NCBI GenBank assembly: GCA_903912275.1
Contig: CAIWGR010000370.1
Span: 1-9,800, forward strand
Direction of reading: 5' to 3'
DNA length: 9,800 nt
DNA from: an uncultured delta proteobacterium
Lineage (GTDB): Bacteria; Myxococcota_A; Bradymonadia; REDH01
Made by a program: the position numbers and the translations under genes. Shown here piece after piece: positions 6,770 through 9,800 of this stretch (position 1 is the stretch's first letter; each line of letters starts with the position of its first letter). Below the pieces are notes generated by a model. It was not told the origin of the DNA, ran no database searches, and saw only the letters and a list, made by a program, of their open reading frames with translations.

Positions 6770-6789
6770 TTGTCACCGATTTGTCACCG
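6770..6789. repeat. Tandem 9-bp repeat upstream of the PHP lipoprotein gene
   Basis: TTGTCACCG occurs at 6770-6778 and 6781-6789, an 11-base period (CGGTGACAA twice on the - strand), just before the ribosome-binding site of the 6756 start. One helical turn of spacing is what a dimeric or side-by-side regulator would use. Function is inference. Confidence 0.5.
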
Positions 6790-6809
6790 CGCCTCTGTGC
6801 CGAGGCGCG
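6788..6809. terminator. GC-rich hairpin between the barrel gene and the PHP gene
   Basis: CGCGCCTC (6788-6795) and GAGGCGCG (6802-6809) form a perfect 8-bp stem with a six-base loop TGTGCC, 19 bases after the stop of the - strand gene at 6829. The T-tract of a classical intrinsic terminator is missing, so it may instead be an attenuator, a processing or stability hairpin, or part of an operator with the neighbouring 9-bp repeats. Confidence 0.4.
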
Positions 6810-6828
6810 TGCGGTGTCAAGCGGCGCG

Positions 6829-7974
6829 TCAGAAGAGCAGGTCGAGCTGCCAGGCGAGCTGCATGTTGAACATCTGGTTGCCGCTCACGAACTCGCCGAG
6901 GAGGTCGCCGCGGAGGCCGGCACGCAGGTAGCGGAGCTGAAGCGGCAGGAAGGCGAGACCATACTGCATCGAGCCGCCCGTTCCGGCCGAGACCCCGTTG
7001 AGGGCGAGCTGGGTCACATGGCCGCCCATACTCAGCTCAAACCAGCCCAACATCCCGACAAGTTCGAGGCCGAGCCGGTCGAGTTCAAAGGTGCGAAGCG
7101 CGCGGCAGTCGCCGTCGCAGTCGTAGGCGCTCGGCTGGTCGAAGCCGTAGCCGGTGTGGCGGCTGGCAACGAGGTCGACACCCCCGCCGAAATGACCGTC
7201 GGTCCGGTAGCCTAGCCGGAGCTGGAAGCCCTCCAGGCCGCCGCTGCGGTCGCCATAGCGATTGTCGACGTAGTCCTCGTCGAAGGCGATGCTCCCGGTG
7301 AGCGGGGTGGTGAAGCCCACCGACCATCGGGCTCTGCTTGGGGTCAGGTCGGGTTCGGGGATGGCGGTCGCGGTGGGGGTGGCGATGCCAAGGCCGCCAA
7401 CCAACGCGCCGGCCAGCATCAGATCGGCTGGTTGGGGGAGCGCCCGGTTGGGCTCCAGGTCGGCGAGGGCGCCGAGCGCGGGGCAGAGGTCGGCGGCTCC
7501 TTGGGCACATCCGAAGGCGCGGCCGAGCGTATCGCAGGCCTCGTAGGCGGCCTCTCCGGCGGGGTCCGGACCGGCGGCAGCGAGGCGGAGGTCGTCGGCC
7601 CAGATGACGGATGCCCCCTGTTGTGGAGAGATCACTTCAGCAGACCAAACAACATCATTCCAGATACTTTGATGATGAAACCGAACCAGATAATCTACTT
7701 CTATCTGTGCCAACGACAACTCGCAGGAGCGCCGCGACTCGGGCGTCGCGACCGCGCCAAGACAGCCGATGGTCTGCACCAACTCCGACGAATCGGGGCT
7801 CCGCCGGAAGCCGCCGGACTGCACCAGCGGCTGGGAGAAGCGCCGGGCGCAGAGCTGGGTCGCCTCGTCTGCGCCACCGGGAAGGAGCGGATAGAAGGTC
7901 TGTACCTGCGCCCGCCCCGCTGCGGGCAGGAGCCAGAACAGCAGCAGTCCGAGGAGGGCCGACCGCCAGACCAC
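6829..7974 (-). CDS. Exported protein with FlgO/TolB-N-like first half and predicted outer-membrane beta-barrel
   Basis: This 381-residue protein has a signal peptide (residues 1-22, h-region LLGLLLFWLLP, likely cleavage after GRA-Q). Residues 25-135 have the pattern of the N-terminal domain often seen in deltaproteobacterial FlgO/CsgG/TolB-N-like proteins: a first strand near TFYPLLP, a helix, a Cys-containing loop (C71, C84), and a central strand and helix ending in the VDYLVRF block. Residues 136-205 are Ala/Pro-rich. Residues 214-381 alternate hydrophobic and polar residues in strands, and the last residue is Phe (LAWQLDLLF), as in outer-membrane barrels. I do not recognise a specific family. 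The start is GTG at 7974, only three bases after the upstream gene's TGA, so translation is probably coupled; its own ribosome-binding site is weak. A stretch within it (about 7620-7720, codons ~86-119) is strikingly AT-rich compared with the rest. Confidence 0.8.
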   Translation of the reverse strand: MVWRSALLGLLLFWLLPAAGRAQVQTFYPLLPGGADEATQLCARRFSQPLVQSGGFRRSPDSSELVQTIGCLGAVATPESRRSCELSLAQIEVDYLVRFHHQSIWNDVVWSAEVISPQQGASVIWADDLRLAAAGPDPAGEAAYEACDTLGRAFGCAQGAADLCPALGALADLEPNRALPQPADLMLAGALVGGLGIATPTATAIPEPDLTPSRARWSVGFTTPLTGSIAFDEDYVDNRYGDRSGGLEGFQLRLGYRTDGHFGGGVDLVASRHTGYGFDQPSAYDCDGDCRALRTFELDRLGLELVGMLGWFELSMGGHVTQLALNGVSAGTGGSMQYGLAFLPLQLRYLRAGLRGDLLGEFVSGNQMFNMQLAWQLDLLF

Positions 7975-7977
7975 CGG

Positions 7978-8571
7978 TCAGGGCGCCTTGACCAAGGCCA
8001 TCGCAGCGAGGACGGCGCTCTCTGTCGGGATGTTCAAAACCGAGACGACCTTGCCGTCGGCCCCGATCAGGATGGCACTCGGGACTTTGGCCTCGCCTCC
8101 ACAGAGGGTGTACATGAGCGGCTCGCCGTTGCCGTAGAGGACGGTGAAGGTGTCGTAGGGCGGGTGGGCGCCGTATTCAGCAAGCGCACGCCAGAGAGTG
8201 GGCTTGTTGGGGAAATCGGAGGTGCCGAGCATGATGTTGTCGAGATGGATGTAGACCTTCTCGGCGTCGGGAAGCTCCCGAATGGCGATGGCCGCGAGCT
8301 CCTCGCAGGGCTTGCACCCCTTGAAGCCGAACTGGATCCAGACCGGACGAGGATTCTTGGGCAGTTTGCCGTTGAGGGTGGGGACGCGGCTGCTGAGCCA
8401 CCACTCCGGGCTTTCGAAGGGGAGCGCACGGGAGTGAAAGTCGACCATCTGCTGCCCGACGACGGCGAGCCGGCTCGACGGCGCGACAGGGGCGACCGCG
8501 GGTGGTGTGTCTGCCTGCAGGGGGCCTGCAGCAGCGAAGGTCAGGAGCAGCACAGTCAAAGAGCGTTGCAT
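7978..8571 (-). CDS. Exported thioredoxin-like protein (CKPC motif)
   Basis: This 197-residue protein has a signal peptide (MQRSLTVLLLTFAAAGPLQA, cleavage near residue 20) and a thioredoxin fold. The active-site motif is C86-K-P-C89 in the block WIQFGFKGCKPCEEL, with Gly where thioredoxins usually have Trp before the first Cys. The candidate cis-Pro is P164 (KVPSAILIG), followed by the typical strand-turn ADGKVV. A third Cys, C157, lies seven residues before the cis-Pro. It is probably a periplasmic thiol-disulfide oxidoreductase or reductase of the TlpA/ResA/DsbE-like type; its partner is unknown, but the Cys-containing exported protein encoded right after it is a natural candidate. The start at 8571 is chosen over an in-frame codon 80 residues upstream because the signal peptide begins here and AGGTG is seven bases before it. 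It is the first gene of the four-gene - strand run. Confidence 0.88.
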   Translation of the reverse strand: MQRSLTVLLLTFAAAGPLQADTPPAVAPVAPSSRLAVVGQQMVDFHSRALPFESPEWWLSSRVPTLNGKLPKNPRPVWIQFGFKGCKPCEELAAIAIRELPDAEKVYIHLDNIMLGTSDFPNKPTLWRALAEYGAHPPYDTFTVLYGNGEPLMYTLCGGEAKVPSAILIGADGKVVSVLNIPTESAVLAAMALVKAP

Positions 8572-8578
8572 TGGAGTG

Positions 8579-8583
8579 CACCT
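8579..8583 (-). promoter_or_regulatory. Ribosome-binding site for the thioredoxin-like gene
   Basis: On the - strand, AGGTG lies seven bases before ATG 8571. Together with the signal peptide it fixes this start. Confidence 0.4.
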
Positions 8584-8636
8584 GGGACAAAGAAGATGAG
8601 GGAGGCCCGTAGCAGCGGCCCGAACCTTTTGCACGC

Positions 8637-8643
8637 GGAGAGG
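8637..8643 (+). promoter_or_regulatory. Ribosome-binding site for the 8647 start
   Basis: GGAGAGG directly precedes ATG 8647 and is one of the strongest in the window. It rules out the long in-frame upstream extension. Confidence 0.6.
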
Positions 8644-8646
8644 GCC

Positions 8647-9066
8647 ATGAGCAGGCAGCGACGGAGCTGGACCGAGAAACTTCACAGCCCGAGACCCCAT
8701 GAGGTGACCACCGTCGACAGGCCGATGCCGGGCTGGCCGGCGGGCACCACGATGCTCATTGCGACGCCGCTCATCATCGATGGCTACCTGCGCGAGATCC
8801 CGGAGGGCCACGCGGCAACCACCGCTCGGATGCGCGAATACCTCGCAACAAAGTATGGCACAGACGTGACTTGTGCGCTGACCTCTGGAATTTTTCTTCG
8901 GATTGCAAGTGAGGCTGCACTCGAGGCGATGGCGGCCGGCGCACCCAGAGAGAGCGTCGCCCCCTTCTGGCGGATGGTGGAGCGCAAAAGCCCGCTCGCG
9001 AAGAAGCTGAGCTGCGGGCCGGACGAAGTTGCCCGCCTCCGGGTGGCGGAGGGGCTCACCCCGTGA
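8647..9066 (+). CDS. MGMT/ATL-like winged-helix DNA-binding family protein lacking the acceptor cysteine
   Basis: This 139-residue protein matches the small 'MGMT family' proteins related to O6-alkylguanine-DNA alkyltransferases and the alkyltransferase-like (ATL) proteins. The order is an N-terminal W-x-EKL block (residues 8-12), MLIATPLIIDGYLREIP (36-52; usually M-L-I-P-x-P-L-x-V-D), the helix-turn-helix-like segment MREYLATKYGTDVTCALTSGIFLRIASEA (62-90), and APFWRM (105-110). The last block occupies the position of PCHRV in true MGMT; here it reads P106-F107-W108-R109, so the alkyl-acceptor Cys is absent. A binding or damage-sensing role like that of ATL is possible. C76 is retained, but the usual following Pro is Ala. 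The start at 8647 has GGAGAGG at 8637-8643. It is divergent from the thioredoxin-like gene (75-base gap) and overlaps the convergent RibD-C gene by 11 bases. Confidence 0.82.
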   Translation: MSRQRRSWTEKLHSPRPHEVTTVDRPMPGWPAGTTMLIATPLIIDGYLREIPEGHAATTARMREYLATKYGTDVTCALTSGIFLRIASEAALEAMAAGAPRESVAPFWRMVERKSPLAKKLSCGPDEVARLRVAEGLTP

Positions 9067-9616
9067 CGGTCAGCCGACGACGCTCGTAACGCTGCTGCAC
9101 GAAGCCGCAGGGGTCGGCCTCGGTGGAGAGGTGGCGCCAAGCCCGGTCGGCCGGGAGCGGTCCGAACGCTCGGAGGCCGCTGCCCAACATCACCGGGATG
9201 GTGGTGATGATGAGCCGGTCGATGAGGTCGGCCGCGAAGAAGTCGGCGAGGAGCTGCCCGCCATCCACATAGAGGTGGCGCCGCCCTTCCCCCGCGAGCC
9301 GGGCAAGCAGCGCGCCGGGCTGCTCGTCGGAGGCTGTGACGGTGCCTCGGAGGTGGTCGGGGATGGCGACGCCGCGACGGGTGACCACATGGAGAGGCAG
9401 TTCGCCGTAGGGCCAGCCGCCGAAGGAGAGCACCTTCTCGAAGGTGACCCGCCCCATCACCATGCCGTCCACCGAGGCGAGCAGGCTGGCGAAGCCGAGG
9501 TCGGAGGTGGGGGCTGCGGCCGCGACGGCGGCGTCGAGCCAGTCGATGCTGCCATCTGGCCGGGCGACAAACCCGTCGAGGCTGGCGGCGAAGAAGGCGG
9601 TGCAAGAGACGGGCAT
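9056..9616 (-). CDS. Dihydrofolate-reductase-family protein (RibD C-terminal domain-like)
   Basis: This 186-residue protein has the fold shared by bacterial RibD C-terminal and DHFR-like proteins (YyaP/YwjB type), NADPH-dependent reductases of mostly unknown substrate. Landmarks are the N-terminal ASLDGFVARPDGSIDWL (residues 11-27), VMGRVTFE (about 53-60), HLYVDGGQLLADFFAADLID (about 114-133, the conserved VDGG block) and IPVMLGSGLRAFG (about 140-152). The length is typical and the gene is intact. It is probably cytoplasmic. The start at 9616 has GGAG (9622-9625 on the - strand) five bases upstream. Its 3' end overlaps the convergent MGMT-like gene by 11 bases, and it is divergent from the MIP channel gene across 119 bases. 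It could be a detoxification or metabolic reductase; a folate role is unproven. Confidence 0.9.
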   Translation of the reverse strand: MPVSCTAFFAASLDGFVARPDGSIDWLDAAVAAAAPTSDLGFASLLASVDGMVMGRVTFEKVLSFGGWPYGELPLHVVTRRGVAIPDHLRGTVTASDEQPGALLARLAGEGRRHLYVDGGQLLADFFAADLIDRLIITTIPVMLGSGLRAFGPLPADRAWRHLSTEADPCGFVQQRYERRRLTVTG

Positions 9617-9680
9617 GAGGGCTCCGGGGTCCAGGACAACACGCTTCTGTCACGCGGCTGGGCACCTTTCAACCCCGCTC

Positions 9681-9696
9681 GACAGTCGACCCTGTC
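9681..9696. repeat. Short inverted repeat in the 9617-9735 intergenic region
   Basis: GACAG (9681-9685) and CTGTC (9692-9696) are arranged as a small dyad with a six-base centre between the two divergent genes. It could be an operator half-site pair, but the arms are too short to claim more. No clear -35/-10 pair is visible around it. Confidence 0.25.
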
Positions 9697-9735
9697 TGTG
9701 GTAGCGGCTGGCGAATCCTGCACCGGAGCCCGCAC

Positions 9736-9800
9736 ATGAGCACCACCTCTCTCCAATCTGCCCTGGCGGCCGAGTTTGTCGGCACGGCCCTGCTGCTCGC
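9736..9800 (+). CDS. 5' end of a probable MIP-family channel (aquaporin/glycerol facilitator)
   Basis: Only the first 21 codons are present (MSTTSLQSALAAEFVGTALLL), and the gene runs off the window end. The block AAEFVGTALLL is the usual start of the first membrane helix in MIP channels (aquaporin/GlpF-type, AEF-x-GT). Start ATG 9736 has GGAG at 9725-9728, seven bases upstream. The channel would sit in the inner membrane and pass water, glycerol or small neutral solutes. The NPA motifs that would confirm this lie outside the window. Confidence 0.7.
   Translation, partial: MSTTSLQSALAAEFVGTALLL

Noticed and set aside
6788..6809. Classical intrinsic terminator
   Set aside because: The stem is good but no T-run follows on either strand, so it is listed only as a hairpin of uncertain role.
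7432..8646. Upstream extension of the MGMT-like frame
   Set aside because: The translation is Arg/Gly-rich antisense of two - strand genes; strong ribosome-binding site GGAGAGG and the family N-terminus place the start at 8647.
8572..8811. 80-residue N-terminal extension of the thioredoxin-like protein
   Set aside because: It would bury the signal peptide inside the protein and overlaps the divergent MGMT-like gene; a ribosome-binding site and signal peptide mark the start at 8571.
9617..9735. Divergent promoter pair between the RibD-C-like and MIP genes
   Set aside because: No convincing -35/-10 hexamers on either strand can be seen in this GC-rich gap; only a short dyad at 9681-9696 is noted.

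Overview
The window is G+C-rich throughout (roughly two thirds G+C by eye) and densely coded. There is no tRNA, rRNA, CRISPR array, insertion sequence or transposase. Several exported proteins look like those of Myxococcota or a related deltaproteobacterial lineage: two lipoproteins with clear lipoboxes, one followed by a Ser/Gly/Asp/Thr-rich linker and the other by an Ala/Pro-rich linker, an FGE-sulfatase (SUMF1-type) domain on a lipoprotein, and a probable outer-membrane barrel protein. This assignment is an inference from protein style only.

Left part (1-2813, + strand): the C-terminal end of an unidentified protein with a SHOCT-like stretch; a 114-aa protein with a His/Cys pattern suggesting zinc binding; then a compact run of three genes. 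These are a conserved protein of unknown function (751-1101), a Nudix hydrolase that appears to start at a TTG inside the upstream stop region (1098-1556), and an FAD-dependent amine-oxidase/desaturase-like oxidoreductase (1581-2813).

Middle part (2810-8571, - strand): four genes in the same direction, all for exported proteins. In transcription order they are a periplasmic thioredoxin-like protein with CKPC (8571-7978), a signal-peptide protein with a FlgO/TolB-N-like first half and a predicted beta-barrel second half (7974-6829), a 974-residue lipoprotein with a CehA/McbA-type PHP metallohydrolase domain (6756-3832), and a SUMF1-domain lipoprotein (3757-2810). The first two are separated by 3 bases; the other gaps are 72 and 74 bases. 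The last gene meets the + strand oxidoreductase tail to tail, the two stops sharing the tetranucleotide CTAA. This exported set is the least explained part of the window.

Right part (8647-9800): a small protein of the MGMT/ATL-like winged-helix superfamily lacking the alkyl-acceptor cysteine (+), which overlaps at its 3' end with a convergent RibD-C/dihydrofolate-reductase-like gene (-), and the first 21 codons of a probable MIP-family channel (aquaporin/glycerol facilitator, +) leaving the window.

No gap between genes exceeds 300 bases. The largest are 612-750 and 9617-9735, and neither contains a convincing promoter.
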